NCBI RefSeq assembly: GCF_007827955.1
Contig: NZ_VITR01000001.1
Span: 186,001 to 250,000, forward strand
Reading direction: 5' to 3'
DNA length: 64,000 bases
Origin: Nitrospirillum pindoramense
GTDB taxonomy: Bacteria > Pseudomonadota > Alphaproteobacteria > Azospirillales > Azospirillaceae
In this document: positions 33,031 to 41,868 of the stretch, piece after piece
Layout: each line of letters starts with the position of its first letter
Position numbering within the stretch: the first letter of the stretch is position 1
The notes under the pieces: model-generated
Told to the model about the DNA's origin: nothing
Seen by the model: only the letters and a program-made list of their open reading frames with translations
Database searches by the model: none
Made by a program: the position numbers and the translations under genes

Positions 33031-33996
33031 TCACCTTTGCCTATGTTTCGGGGGCTTCTTGGTCGCATTTTCTCTAACCATCTCTGAAAGTGTAGTGATG
33101 GAGCCGCGCAGCTTCTCAATGTTGATGAAAAAATCTGATCTGTTTATTGCTGGGTATCGTTGACAAAACGTATTATGATATCGCGCGACCCATTCATATT
33201 TCGACCATATTTTTGGATTGCCTTTTGACGATTTCAAATTCTTTATGACTATTTTCCTATGCTTCTTTATTGACGCTATATCGAATGTTGATTTAGCTGA
33301 TGGATCTAATATCGTCGATTCTAAATAGTCTATAAATACCTGGCCATCAAGATCAATCTTTGTAACAGTGTTATGTGGCGCATAATCAGAGTCCCCATAA
33401 TATTTAAGATGTGACAGGATTTGGTCAATTCCTGTACCCGTTACTATTATTCTGGGATCACGCGCCAGCTCATTCTCTCCTTTATATGCGGCAACCAAAG
33501 CTTCACCATACACAGCATAATCGTCAACATATGCTAGCCCAAACGCCAAGCCGCCACGAATGAAGAAGCCAGATAGCACTAATGATAATTGAAAATCCGC
33601 CAATCGCCTCACAGCGACGCCAAATTCCAACTCGCCATCATCTTCAACCGGAATGCCTATTACAATATTATCTGTGAACGATTTTATGAAATGAAATGAA
33701 GGAATATTATATTTTTTTTGATCTTCCTCTTCCTTATTGTCATGTCCGGACAATATTTTGTTGCCATTTATAATGGTTTTATGTAGCTTCCTCAATTTCG
33801 ACTCATCGTTTAGTGTTATTATCTCCTTAAAGCCAAGTATATCAATAAAGCATAACCAAGAACGCTTTAGGGAAGGGTATTTTACTTTCCATGTGTAAGG
33901 ATTTCTTCCGAAATTTCTCTGATTTCCGGGTTTGAGTTTTAGCTTATCGGCCATATTCTTCGGAGCTCGTAGTCGCCTGATTGCCACATATCGCAT
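33031..33996 (-). CDS. Nucleotide-cyclase-fold-like protein
   Basis: 321 residues, AT-rich. WLCFIDILGFKEIITL (Asp52) and HFIKSFTDNIVIGIPV (Asp109) supply two aspartates in the strand contexts of the metal-binding pair of class III nucleotidyl cyclases. These are followed by SGFFIRGGLAFGLAYV and YGEALVAAYKGENELARDPR, a conserved RGG...G...GxALxxAYxxE...PRI pattern seen in uncharacterised cyclase-like proteins of accessory regions. Pycsar systems use related cyclases to make cyclic CMP or UMP; whether this protein makes any cyclic nucleotide is inference. Start at 33996 or the ATG at 33954. It is convergent with the HEPN/zinc-ribbon gene. Confidence 0.68.
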   Translation of the reverse strand: MRYVAIRRLRAPKNMADKLKLKPGNQRNFGRNPYTWKVKYPSLKRSWLCFIDILGFKEIITLNDESKLRKLHKTIINGNKILSGHDNKEEEDQKKYNIPSFHFIKSFTDNIVIGIPVEDDGELEFGVAVRRLADFQLSLVLSGFFIRGGLAFGLAYVDDYAVYGEALVAAYKGENELARDPRIIVTGTGIDQILSHLKYYGDSDYAPHNTVTKIDLDGQVFIDYLESTILDPSAKSTFDIASIKKHRKIVIKNLKSSKGNPKIWSKYEWVARYHNTFCQRYPAINRSDFFINIEKLRGSITTLSEMVRENATKKPPKHRQR

Positions 33997-34627
33997 TTAA
34001 ACACCGATGATTGTACCAGTCACGAGGAGGATGGCCGTCAAGATGCTGCCAACAGAACTGCCTGATGCGAAGGGATCTGAGGGCTTCCATGATTTTGACC
34101 CAGTGTCCAGAGCGCCTGGCATCGCGAACCAGGGGTAGGGATGCCAGTGCTGCGACTGCCTTCCACTTCAGCCCTGGGTATCAACTGGGCGCCTCATGGA
34201 CAGGCGCGGTCGGTGCCTAGATGTCACCCACGCTCTTAGGCCAGCCTAGAGTCTCCACCAATCCATAGGCCAAGCAGAGCTACTTGCTCAAATCGCCGTG
34301 GACCACTGACCGTTCTCCACGGCCAAACAACGGCACCGCCCCAACGCGCCTTGTCGCGGCCGCACTGACCCCATTGCAACCCGTCCAATCCCTGTGCCAT
34401 GTTGCGTCTGGATGTGGCGCCCATGTTTCCCAGCCTCCAGAGCCACTTTCCTGAACACGATCAAGCGCTTACCCCCTTCGTGGCGAAAAATCCCGTAGGG
34501 GACGCCATCTGGCGATCAAGTCTGTACCCTAAAACTGCTGAGTCCCACGGTTGAGGGCCTGATCAGGGGCCGAAAAGCCCGTGGATGAGCAGCCGCACCC
34601 GCTCGTGGCGTGCGCTCTGTCCGCCCC
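33997..34627. other. Intergenic boundary region
   Basis: No supported gene over about 630 bases. A 35-codon frame at 34031-34138 follows AGGAGG with no spacing and is not convincing. Composition changes here from mixed/AT-rich accessory DNA to uniformly GC-rich catabolic DNA, so this is a probable island border. I saw no tRNA or clear att repeat. Confidence 0.5.
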
Positions 34628-35521
34628 TCATCCGCCGACATAGGACGCAAGTTCTTCCGACGTTCCCTGGGGGAATGCCTCTTTGAGATAGTCCAGGAAT
34701 GCCGACACGCGGGCGCTGAGCAGCCGGCGGGACGGGTATAGTGCCCAAAGGGCGGTTTCCGGCCCGTCCACGTCGCCCCAATGCACCAGGCGTGCGGTTG
34801 CCAGATCGGGGTTGACCAGTGACAGGGGCAGGCGCGCGATGCCGACGCCCAGGCGCACGGCATCCCGGACCATGACCAGCGAGGACAAGCCCAGAACGGG
34901 TGTGACGGGCAGATCGGTGCCGCCCGACGGCGTCTTGATGGTCCAGATGTCGCCCGGGGTGACGGCGCCGCGCACGACGGCGGGAACGGGCGCCCCCGGT
35001 GGCGGCCGACGCAGGCCGGGGCTGGCCACCACGACCAGCCGGTCATGAAGGAACACACGTCCCACCAGGCTCGCGTCCGGTTCCGGGTTGACGCGGATGG
35101 CCAGATCATAGGCCTCCTCGATCATGTCGACGGGGCGGTCTTCCGCCGTAACCTCCAGCCGCACGTCCGGATGCCGGAGGGCGAACCCCGCCGCCAGCTT
35201 TCCCATGGCCGTTTGGGCAAACAGCAGGGGGGCGCTGATGCGCAGGCGACCACGGGGACTGTGGCCACCAGAGGCGATCGCCGCCGCCGTCTCATCCAGT
35301 TCCGTCAGCAGCTGGCCGGTCCGCTCGAACAGGGCCCGGCCCTCTTCCGTCAGCTTGAGGGCCCGGGAGCCGCGCTCGAACAGGCGCAGATCCAGGCTGG
35401 CCTCCAACTCCGCCACCCGCCGGGACAGGGTGGCCTTGGGCCGTCCGGCCGCCCGGGCGGCCTTACCGAACCCGCCATGGCGGGCCACCAGGTTGAAGTC
35501 GGCGAGGGCGAGCAGATCCAT
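34628..35521 (-). CDS. LysR-family transcriptional regulator
   Basis: 297 residues from the ATG at 35521 (MDLLALADFNLVARHGGFGK). N-terminal winged HTH: AARAAGRPKATLSRRVAELE, ASLDLRLFERGSRALKLTE. The effector-binding domain starts near 90 (RGRLRISAPLLFAQTAMGKL) and ends with FLDYLKEAFPQ, as in the CrgA/DsdC-like subgroup that regulates a divergent oxidoreductase. The divergent NAD(P)-binding gene begins 105 bases away, which is the classical LysR arrangement, so that gene is the probable target. The inducer is unknown. Confidence 0.93.
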   Translation of the reverse strand: MDLLALADFNLVARHGGFGKAARAAGRPKATLSRRVAELEASLDLRLFERGSRALKLTEEGRALFERTGQLLTELDETAAAIASGGHSPRGRLRISAPLLFAQTAMGKLAAGFALRHPDVRLEVTAEDRPVDMIEEAYDLAIRVNPEPDASLVGRVFLHDRLVVVASPGLRRPPPGAPVPAVVRGAVTPGDIWTIKTPSGGTDLPVTPVLGLSSLVMVRDAVRLGVGIARLPLSLVNPDLATARLVHWGDVDGPETALWALYPSRRLLSARVSAFLDYLKEAFPQGTSEELASYVGG

Positions 35522-35626
35522 GTGTTCCACCAATGAGACGGCAGGTCTAAATATGGCGCCTATCGGCATGAATTTGGATCGCTAATTTAGGAGGTGTCTT
35601 CTGACCCACACACTGGAGTGATCCTC

Positions 35627-36499
35627 ATGACCATCCTTGTTATTGGCGCCACCGGCCGTGTCGGCCACCATGTCGTCGACCAGCTTGTCACGCGCGGCGC
35701 CACCGTGCGCGTCCTGACCCGTGACCCGTCGAAAGCCAAGTTTCCGCCCGGTGTGGAGGTGGCGCAGGGCGATCTGCTGGACATCGACTCACTCCGCGCC
35801 GCATTTACTGGTGTGCGTACGCTGTTCCTGCTGAACGCCGTCACCGGCGACGAGTTCACCCAGGCGATCATCACCCTCAACATCGCCCGGGAGGCGGGTG
35901 TCGAGCGGCTGGTCTACCTGTCGGTGATCCATGCCGACCGCTTCGTGAACGTGCCGCATTTCGCGGTGAAGCTGGGTGCTGAGCGCATGATCGAGCAGAT
36001 GGGCTTCAGCGCCACCATCCTGCGGCCCAGCTACTTCATCGACAATGAGTGGGTGATCAAGGACGTCGTCCTTAATCACGGCGTCTACCCAATGCCGATA
36101 GGCGGCAAGGGTGTCGCCATGGTCGACGCCCGCGACATCGCCGAGGTCGCGGCCATCGAGCTGATCCGTCGCGATCAGGCGCCGGGCAAGCTGCCGCTGG
36201 AAACCATCAACCTGGTCGGCCCCGACACGCTGACCGGCGCCGATGTGGCCGCGATCTGGTCGGACGTCCTGGGACGGCCGGTCGCCTATGCCGGCGACGA
36301 TCCCAGCGGGTTCGAGCAGACCATGGCCGGCTTCATGCCCAAGTGGATGGCCTACGAGATGCGCCTGATGGCCGAGCGCTATGTCAGTGACGGCATGATC
36401 CCCGAAGCCGGCGATGTCGAGCGCCTGACCCGCATCCTGGGCCGCCCGTTGCACACCTACCGCGATGTCGCCAAGGGCATCGCGGTATCCTCCAAATGA
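35627..36499 (+). CDS. NAD(P)-binding NmrA-like oxidoreductase
   Basis: 290 residues from the ATG at 35627 (GGAG upstream). The Rossmann signature is MTILVIGATGRVGHHVVDQL at the very N-terminus, followed by RVLTRDPSKAKFPPGVEVAQ GDL, and LFLLNAV. This is the NmrA/atypical short-chain dehydrogenase family, which includes NADPH:quinone reductase (QorB)-like enzymes and redox-sensing regulators. The usual YxxxK of classical SDRs is absent, as expected for the family. Divergently transcribed from the LysR gene. A strong terminator follows. Confidence 0.9.
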   Translation: MTILVIGATGRVGHHVVDQLVTRGATVRVLTRDPSKAKFPPGVEVAQGDLLDIDSLRAAFTGVRTLFLLNAVTGDEFTQAIITLNIAREAGVERLVYLSVIHADRFVNVPHFAVKLGAERMIEQMGFSATILRPSYFIDNEWVIKDVVLNHGVYPMPIGGKGVAMVDARDIAEVAAIELIRRDQAPGKLPLETINLVGPDTLTGADVAAIWSDVLGRPVAYAGDDPSGFEQTMAGFMPKWMAYEMRLMAERYVSDGMIPEAGDVERLTRILGRPLHTYRDVAKGIAVSSK

Positions 36500-36504
36500 G
36501 AAAG

Positions 36505-36543
36505 ACGCCGCCGTTCGATGGCACGAACGGCGGCGTTTTCTTG
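36505..36543 (+). terminator. Bidirectional intrinsic terminator
   Basis: Perfect 13-bp stem ACGCCGCCGTTCG / CGAACGGCGGCGT with a six-base loop and TTTTCTT after it. The other side has AAAG, giving a short T-run on the minus strand. It lies between the convergent NmrA-like and IclR genes and can serve both. Confidence 0.92.
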
Positions 36544-36565
36544 TGATGGACGATGAGGCGCCCCT

Positions 36566-37411
36566 TCAGTGCGAGACGCGACGCTCCAGCGTCCAGTCCC
36601 AGCGCCGGGTCGGCTTGTCGTCGTCCAGCGGCTGCTGGCTGCCGTCCCGCCATTCGCCATAGCTGGCGCCGATTTCGGCGGCGGCGAGTTGCAGGGCGGG
36701 CAGGTACTTGGCCCGGAACATGGCTTCCGGCACGGCCTTTTCCATGAAGCGCATGCCGACGGTGCCCAGCAGCTCCCCGTCGCTGAACACCGGAACCGCC
36801 GCCGTCGATTCGCCGCGGTACTGGCGGATGTTGATGGCGTAGCCGGCCTTGCGGATATGCGACAGCACCTTGTCGATCAGGTCGCGCTGGCGGCCCGCCC
36901 CCTCCATCTCGCCATCGGAGCCGAGGGCGATGTCGAGCAGGGCGGCACGTTGCGCCGACGGGCTGAACGCCAGGTAGGTGCGTCCCGACGCGCTGTTCAA
37001 CAGGGGCAGGCGCACGCCGGCGTTGTAGCGTTCCAGCGCCAGCGGGCTGTTCTTGTCGGTGGTGTGGCGCACCAGCATCGAATTGCCCTGGTTCGTGCTG
37101 AACGACACCGGCCAGATCAGGGTCTGGCCCAGTTGGGTGACGATGGGTTGCGCCACCTCCGCCACCCACGACTCGTCATCGAAGCCCTCGGACAAGCAGC
37201 GGACCAGCACCGTCAGGCGGTAGCGGTCGTCCGTCGTGTCACGGACCGCGTATCCCGCGGAACACAAGGTTTCCAGAACGCGGTAGGCGGTGGTTCTGGG
37301 CAGGTCGATCGCGTTGGCAACATCGGTGACGCTCACCCCGTTGCGGCTGTTCAGGACCTGCAAGACATCAAGCACGCGCAGCATTGCCCGTACGGGCTTA
37401 ACCTTTTCCAT
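36566..37411 (-). CDS. IclR-family transcriptional regulator
   Basis: 281 residues from the ATG at 37411 (GGGAG at good spacing); upstream in-frame ATGs at 37426 and 37465 exist. N-terminal winged HTH (AMLRVLDVLQVLNSRNGVSV, TDVANAIDLPRTTAYRVLET) and a C-terminal GAF-like effector domain (PLLNSASGRTYLAFSPSAQR; AGYAINIRQYRGESTAAVPV). It resembles MhpR/HcaR-type aromatic-pathway regulators. It is divergent from the CoA-transferase gene and is probably the controller of that gene and others sharing the GTCCGC palindromes; the link is inference. Confidence 0.92.
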   Translation of the reverse strand: MEKVKPVRAMLRVLDVLQVLNSRNGVSVTDVANAIDLPRTTAYRVLETLCSAGYAVRDTTDDRYRLTVLVRCLSEGFDDESWVAEVAQPIVTQLGQTLIWPVSFSTNQGNSMLVRHTTDKNSPLALERYNAGVRLPLLNSASGRTYLAFSPSAQRAALLDIALGSDGEMEGAGRQRDLIDKVLSHIRKAGYAINIRQYRGESTAAVPVFSDGELLGTVGMRFMEKAVPEAMFRAKYLPALQLAAAEIGASYGEWRDGSQQPLDDDKPTRRWDWTLERRVSH

Positions 37412-37449
37412 TCCCAAACTCCCCATTCTGCCAATTATGCGCCGGCAAA

Positions 37450-37469
37450 TTATATATCCGTACATATAA
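37450..37469 (+). promoter_or_regulatory. Palindrome in the IclR / CoA-transferase divergent promoter region
   Basis: TTATAT-ATCCGTAC-ATATAA, perfect 6-bp arms, 39 bases upstream of the IclR start. A second imperfect inverted repeat, AATTCCGT (about 37513) / ACGGAATT (about 37560), lies nearer the CoA-transferase. Both are candidate operators; the first may overlap the IclR -10 region. Confidence 0.4.
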
Positions 37470-37642
37470 CACGGTTGGGGTGGCCAAGTTAGCCTATAAA
37501 TAGACCATTATGCCAATTCCGTTGCGACAGCCCGCGGCCCGCTCTACGTTGCGTCGTGCGACGGAATTCCCGCCGGACGCCGGCCGGAGGTTTGCGGGGA
37601 CGGCGGCGGGGACAAGAACAATCCAGGGGAGGGAAGTGCGCG

Positions 37643-38962
37643 ATGACTGGACATGCCGACACTTATGTGGCGAAGCGCGTGACGGCGGAGGCGGCCGTCC
37701 GCATGATCCCATCGGGGGCCCGCGTCGTGATGGGGCTGGGCGTCGCCGGCCCGCCGGCGCTGCTGCGGGCGCTGGCCGCGCGGGCGGAACGGGGGGAGGT
37801 GGACGGCCTCTCCGTCTATTACCTGTTGGCTTTCGCCAATGCGGCGCCGGTGTTGCGGACGGATCTCAGGCCGCGCATCCGGCCGGTCAGCCTTTTCCAC
37901 GGCGCGCTGGAGCGCAAATTGGACCTGGAGGCCGCCCAACTGGGCTTGCCCCCGGTGGATTTTGTGCCCACCGCCTTCAGCCAGGCGCCGGCGGTCCTCA
38001 GCCGCCAGGTCGATGCCGATGTGCTGCTGACGACGGTGTCGCCCCTGGATGAGGACGGCTGTTTCAGCTTGGGCACCAATACCGACTACGCCCTGGCGGT
38101 CTCCCGGACGGCGCGCCAGGTCATTCTGGAGGTGAACCCGGCGATGCCGCGTACCCGGGGCGATTGCCGCATCCCCTTGGATCGGGTGACCGCCATCGTG
38201 GAAAATCCGGTGCCCTTGCTGGAGGTGCCGCCGGCGGCGATCCGGGAGAACGACCGTGCGATCGGCCGGCTGATCGCGGACCTGGTGGAGGATGGCGCCT
38301 GCCTGCAGATGGGCATCGGCGCCCTCCCGGATGCGGTGTGCGCCGCGCTGGAGGATCGGCGCCACCTGGGCATCCACACGGAATTGATGACGCCCCGGCT
38401 GGCGCACCTCATGCGCCTGGGGGTCGTGGACAACAGCCGCAAGACCATCCACACCGGGCGCGCCGTGTTCACCTTCGCCGCCGGCGACCGCGCGCTGTAC
38501 GACTTCCTGGACGATAATCCGGCCTGTGAGGCCCATCCCGTCGATTACGTCAACAACCCCACGATCATCGCCCGCAACGACGGCATGGTGTCGGTGAACG
38601 CGACGCTGGAGATCGACCTGCAGGGCGCCTGCAATTCGGAATGTGTCGGCGGGCGCCAATACAGCGGGGCCGGTGGGCAACTGGATTTCGTGCGCGGCGC
38701 CTCCGCCTCCCGGGGTGGGAAGTCCATCATCGCCTGTCACTCCACGGCGGCGGGCGGCACCGCGTCGCGCATCGTTCCCCGCCTCAGCGGACCGGCGACG
38801 ACGCCGCGCAACGACGTGCAGTATGTCGCGACGGAATACGGCGTCGTGAATCTGCGCGGCCTTTCGTTGGCGGAGCGCGCGAAGGCCCTGATCGGCATCG
38901 CGCATCCCGATTTCCGTGAAGCCCTGGAACGGGAGGCTTGCGCCGGCGCCCGCCTCTCCTGA
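37643..38962 (+). CDS. Acetyl-CoA hydrolase/transferase family CoA-transferase
   Basis: 439 residues from the ATG at 37643 (GGGAGGG upstream; open frame before it is unsupported). This is a family I CoA-transferase of the acetyl-CoA hydrolase / 4-hydroxybutyrate CoA-transferase type, moving CoA between acyl groups. Motifs: PSGARVVMGLGVAGPPALLR at the N-terminus, LQMGIGALPDAV, HLGIHTELMT with the presumed catalytic Glu247, and a C-terminal QYVATEYGVVNLRGLS plus RAKALIGIAHPDFRE. It would activate or release an organic acid in the pathway. Divergent from the IclR regulator; two palindromes follow it. Confidence 0.9.
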   Translation: MTGHADTYVAKRVTAEAAVRMIPSGARVVMGLGVAGPPALLRALAARAERGEVDGLSVYYLLAFANAAPVLRTDLRPRIRPVSLFHGALERKLDLEAAQLGLPPVDFVPTAFSQAPAVLSRQVDADVLLTTVSPLDEDGCFSLGTNTDYALAVSRTARQVILEVNPAMPRTRGDCRIPLDRVTAIVENPVPLLEVPPAAIRENDRAIGRLIADLVEDGACLQMGIGALPDAVCAALEDRRHLGIHTELMTPRLAHLMRLGVVDNSRKTIHTGRAVFTFAAGDRALYDFLDDNPACEAHPVDYVNNPTIIARNDGMVSVNATLEIDLQGACNSECVGGRQYSGAGGQLDFVRGASASRGGKSIIACHSTAAGGTASRIVPRLSGPATTPRNDVQYVATEYGVVNLRGLSLAERAKALIGIAHPDFREALEREACAGARLS

Positions 38963-38992
38963 TCCTGCGGCCTGCCATATCTCCCCCCTTAT

Positions 38993-39035
38993 GTCCGCCG
39001 TGCGGACTTTACATCCTCATGTCCGCCGTGCGGAC
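38993..39035 (+). promoter_or_regulatory. Tandem palindromic operators upstream of the flavin monooxygenase
   Basis: Two identical 15-bp palindromes GTCCGC-CGT-GCGGAC at 38993-39007 and 39021-39035, 28 bp centre to centre, each preceded by AT. They lie 96-138 bases before the monooxygenase start. Paired sites with near-integral helical spacing suit a dimeric or tetrameric regulator of the IclR type. A related site occurs at 46707. Confidence 0.7.
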
Positions 39036-39130
39036 AGGCCACCCCGCCGTGATGGCCGCTTGCCCTTGGTCGCCGCCTAATCCCTTCCGAACCGGCGGGG
39101 GATGCCGGCGACCAGACTGAAGGCAGGCTC

Positions 39131-40276
39131 ATGAGCAAGGCGCGTGTGACGATCGTTGGTGGTGGCATCGGTGGCGTGACGGCGGCGATCGCCTTGCTGG
39201 ACCGGGGCTTCTCCGTAACCGTGCTGGAATCGGCACCCGCCTTCGCCGAGGTCGGCGCCGGCGTCACCCTGGCGCCGAACGCCATGCGGGGCTACATCCA
39301 CCTGGGCATCGCGGAAGCCATCGCCCAGGCAGGCGTCGAACCGACGCGCCAGCGTATTCAACACTGGGCCGATGGCCGGGTGTTGCGGGTGGTCGAGCGT
39401 GGCGACATGCGCGCGCGGCAGGGTGCGCCCTACGTCTACATCCACCGCGCCGATCTGCATGCCATCCTGGTCGCGACGGCGCAGCAGCGGGGTGGCCGGC
39501 TGCTGACCAGCGCCGGTGTGACCGCCGTCGAGGGCACCACGGCCATCCTGCAGGACGGCCGGACCGTCGAGGGCGACATCCTCATCGGCGCGGATGGCGT
39601 CAAGTCGGTGGTGCGCCGCGCGTTTGAGGAAAAGGCGCCGCACTTCACCGGCCATGTCGCCTGGCGCGCCCTGGTGCCCGTGAATGAGGCGCTGGCCGAC
39701 CTGACATCCTGGCCCGGCATCCACATTGGCCCGCAGCGCATGGTGTTAAGATACCCCATGCGGCAATCCAAGATCCTGAACCTGGTCTTCTTCGCCCGGC
39801 AAGAGGGGTGGACGCAGGACGGCTGGACCATTCCGGCCCGCCGGTCCGATCTCCAGGAAACCTTCGCCGGCTGGGCGCCGGAAGTGCAGACCATGATCGC
39901 GTCCATCCGTGAGGGGGAGTTCTACAAGTGGGCGATCAATGCCCGCCAGCCGCTACCCACCTGGGTTCAGGGCCGTGTCGCCCTGCTGGGCGACGCCGCT
40001 CACGGCATGACGCCCTTCCTGGGCCAGGGTGCCGCCTGCGCCATCGAGGATGCGGTGGTCCTGGCCCGCGCCCTGGCCGATAGCGCCACGGCGGAGGAAG
40101 GATTGCGGCGCTATGAGGCCGCCCGGCACGAGCGCGCGACCTTCATCCAGTTGGAATCGAACGCCAACGCGGACCGTATGCAGGCCGAGGACACCGACCT
40201 GTTCGGGCTGCGGGCCATGCGCAACGAGGATACGCTGGGCCTGTTCGACTATGACTGCGCCACCGTGCCAGTTTGA
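39131..40276 (+). CDS. FAD-dependent aromatic-ring monooxygenase (salicylate hydroxylase-like)
   Basis: 381 residues; group A flavoprotein hydroxylase. Motifs: VTIVGGGIGGVTAAIALLDR (GxGxxG, residues 6-25), LIGADGVKSVVRR (DG motif) and VALLGDAAHGMTPFLGQGAA (GD motif). The family includes salicylate 1-hydroxylase and 3-hydroxybenzoate 6-hydroxylase, which use NAD(P)H and O2 to hydroxylate phenolic acids; the exact substrate is not readable. Short C-terminus, no signal. It is followed 34 bases later by an aldehyde dehydrogenase gene, and preceded by tandem palindromes, so it probably heads a regulated operon. Confidence 0.92.
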   Translation: MSKARVTIVGGGIGGVTAAIALLDRGFSVTVLESAPAFAEVGAGVTLAPNAMRGYIHLGIAEAIAQAGVEPTRQRIQHWADGRVLRVVERGDMRARQGAPYVYIHRADLHAILVATAQQRGGRLLTSAGVTAVEGTTAILQDGRTVEGDILIGADGVKSVVRRAFEEKAPHFTGHVAWRALVPVNEALADLTSWPGIHIGPQRMVLRYPMRQSKILNLVFFARQEGWTQDGWTIPARRSDLQETFAGWAPEVQTMIASIREGEFYKWAINARQPLPTWVQGRVALLGDAAHGMTPFLGQGAACAIEDAVVLARALADSATAEEGLRRYEAARHERATFIQLESNANADRMQAEDTDLFGLRAMRNEDTLGLFDYDCATVPV

Positions 40277-40310
40277 CCCATCCCCGCTGCCGCGTGCCCT
40301 CGGAGGTTCC

Positions 40311-41834
40311 ATGTCCGCCCCCATCCTGCCGTTTGACGGTCATCCCGTGCTGGAAAGCACGCGCGCCTTCCTGGCCGAGCGGCACGGCCTGTTCATCGAC
40401 GGGGCCTGGCGCGCCGGCCGGGAGACGATCACCACCCGCGACCCCGCGACCGGCCTGGTGCTGGCCGAGGTCGATATCGGCGGGGGGACGGATGTGGAGG
40501 ATGCCGTAGCCGCCGCCGGCCGGGCCTTCCAGGGTGGTCAGGGCCAAGCCCCGTGGGGTCGCACCTTGGGTCCCGAACGCGCGCGCTTGCTGACCCGCCT
40601 GGCCCGGCTGGTGGAGGAGCACGCCCGGCTGTTCACGGAGCTGGAGATCCTGGACAACGGCATGCCGGCCTTCATCGCCGGCCTGACGGTCAGCAACAGC
40701 GTGGAGATGGTCGACTACTACGCCGGCTGGGCGCTGAGGATCGAGGGGGTGACCACCACGCCCCCGGCCCATGTGGCCGCGGTGGCGGAGGCGCTGACCT
40801 ACACCGTGCGCGAGCCGGTGGGCGTCGTCGCCCTCATCGTCCCTTGGAACGTGCCGCTGTCCACCCTGGTCCTGAAGCTGGCGCCGGCGCTGGCGGCGGG
40901 CTGTACCGTCATCGTCAAGCCGGCGGAGGAGACGCCCCTGTCGGCCCTGCTGCTGGCCCGCCTGGTGGCCCAGGCCGGCTTCCCGCCCGGCGTGGTCAAC
41001 GTCATCAACGGCCTGGGCGAGGTGGTCGGTGCGGCATTGGCCGCCCACCCCAAGGTGGACAAGGTCAGCTTCACCGGCTCCACCGAGGTGGGGCGCAAGA
41101 TCGTCCACGCCGCCGCCGGCAACCTGAAGAAGGTGTCGCTGGAGTTGGGGGGTAAGTCGCCGGTGATCGTCATGCCGGATGCCGACCTGGACCTGGCGGT
41201 GCCGGGGGTGGCCATGGCCACCTTCTTCCTGCAAGGCCAGAACTGCATGGCCGGGACGCGCATCTTCGCCCACGCCGCCATCCATGATCGCCTGGTGGAG
41301 GGCATGGCGGCCTTCAGCCGGACCTTGACCCTTGGCCACGGCCTGGACCCGGCGGTGCAGTTCGGCCCCCTGATCAGCGCCGGGCATGCCGCCCGCGTCA
41401 TGGGCTACGTGGACCGCGGCGTTGCCCAGGGGGCCCGGCTGGCGACGGGCGGTGTGCGGCCCGACCGTCCGGGCCATTTCGTGCCGCCCACGATTTTCAC
41501 CGATGTCCAGCCGGACATGGACATCTTCCGTGATGAGATTTTCGGCCCCGTCATGGCGGTGCATCGGCTGGAAACCGCCGATCTCGATGAGATCGCCGCC
41601 CTGGCCAACGACAGCGACTATGGACTGTCGGGCAGCGTCTGGACCCGCGACCTGTCCACGGCCCACCGCCTGGCGTCGCGCATCCGCTCGGGCCAGGTCT
41701 CGATCAACTGCCACGGCGCCATCGGCACCAACATCCCGTTCGGCGGCTTCCGCCAATCCGGCTGGGGGCGGGAGTTCGGGCGGGAAGGGTTGGACGCGTA
41801 CCTGGAAACCAAGGCGGTCACCGCCCGCCTGTGA
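40311..41834 (+). CDS. NAD(P)-dependent aldehyde dehydrogenase
   Basis: 507 residues from the ATG at 40311 with GGAGG five bases upstream; an open upstream frame is shadow of the monooxygenase. Classical ALDH: ALIVPWNVPL (Asn180), TVIVKPAEETPL, KVSFTGSTEVGRKI, SLELGGKSP with general-base Glu278 and GQNCMAGTR with nucleophile Cys312, then EIFGPVMAV and PFGGFRQSGWGREFG. It oxidises an aldehyde to the acid; the closest general type is the betaine/phenylacetaldehyde group. Sits between the monooxygenase and an exported esterase in a likely operon. Confidence 0.95.
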   Translation: MSAPILPFDGHPVLESTRAFLAERHGLFIDGAWRAGRETITTRDPATGLVLAEVDIGGGTDVEDAVAAAGRAFQGGQGQAPWGRTLGPERARLLTRLARLVEEHARLFTELEILDNGMPAFIAGLTVSNSVEMVDYYAGWALRIEGVTTTPPAHVAAVAEALTYTVREPVGVVALIVPWNVPLSTLVLKLAPALAAGCTVIVKPAEETPLSALLLARLVAQAGFPPGVVNVINGLGEVVGAALAAHPKVDKVSFTGSTEVGRKIVHAAAGNLKKVSLELGGKSPVIVMPDADLDLAVPGVAMATFFLQGQNCMAGTRIFAHAAIHDRLVEGMAAFSRTLTLGHGLDPAVQFGPLISAGHAARVMGYVDRGVAQGARLATGGVRPDRPGHFVPPTIFTDVQPDMDIFRDEIFGPVMAVHRLETADLDEIAALANDSDYGLSGSVWTRDLSTAHRLASRIRSGQVSINCHGAIGTNIPFGGFRQSGWGREFGREGLDAYLETKAVTARL

Positions 41835-41868
41835 CGTGCCGGGCCGCAGGCATCAAAGGGGGAATGGT

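Noticed and set aside
34031-34138. 35-codon frame with AGGAGG directly before ATG
   Set aside because: Zero spacing between ribosome site and start, and no recognisable sequence.
40143-41756. 537-codon frame on the minus strand
   Set aside because: Antisense to the aldehyde dehydrogenase; low-complexity His/Gly/Arg-rich sequence.
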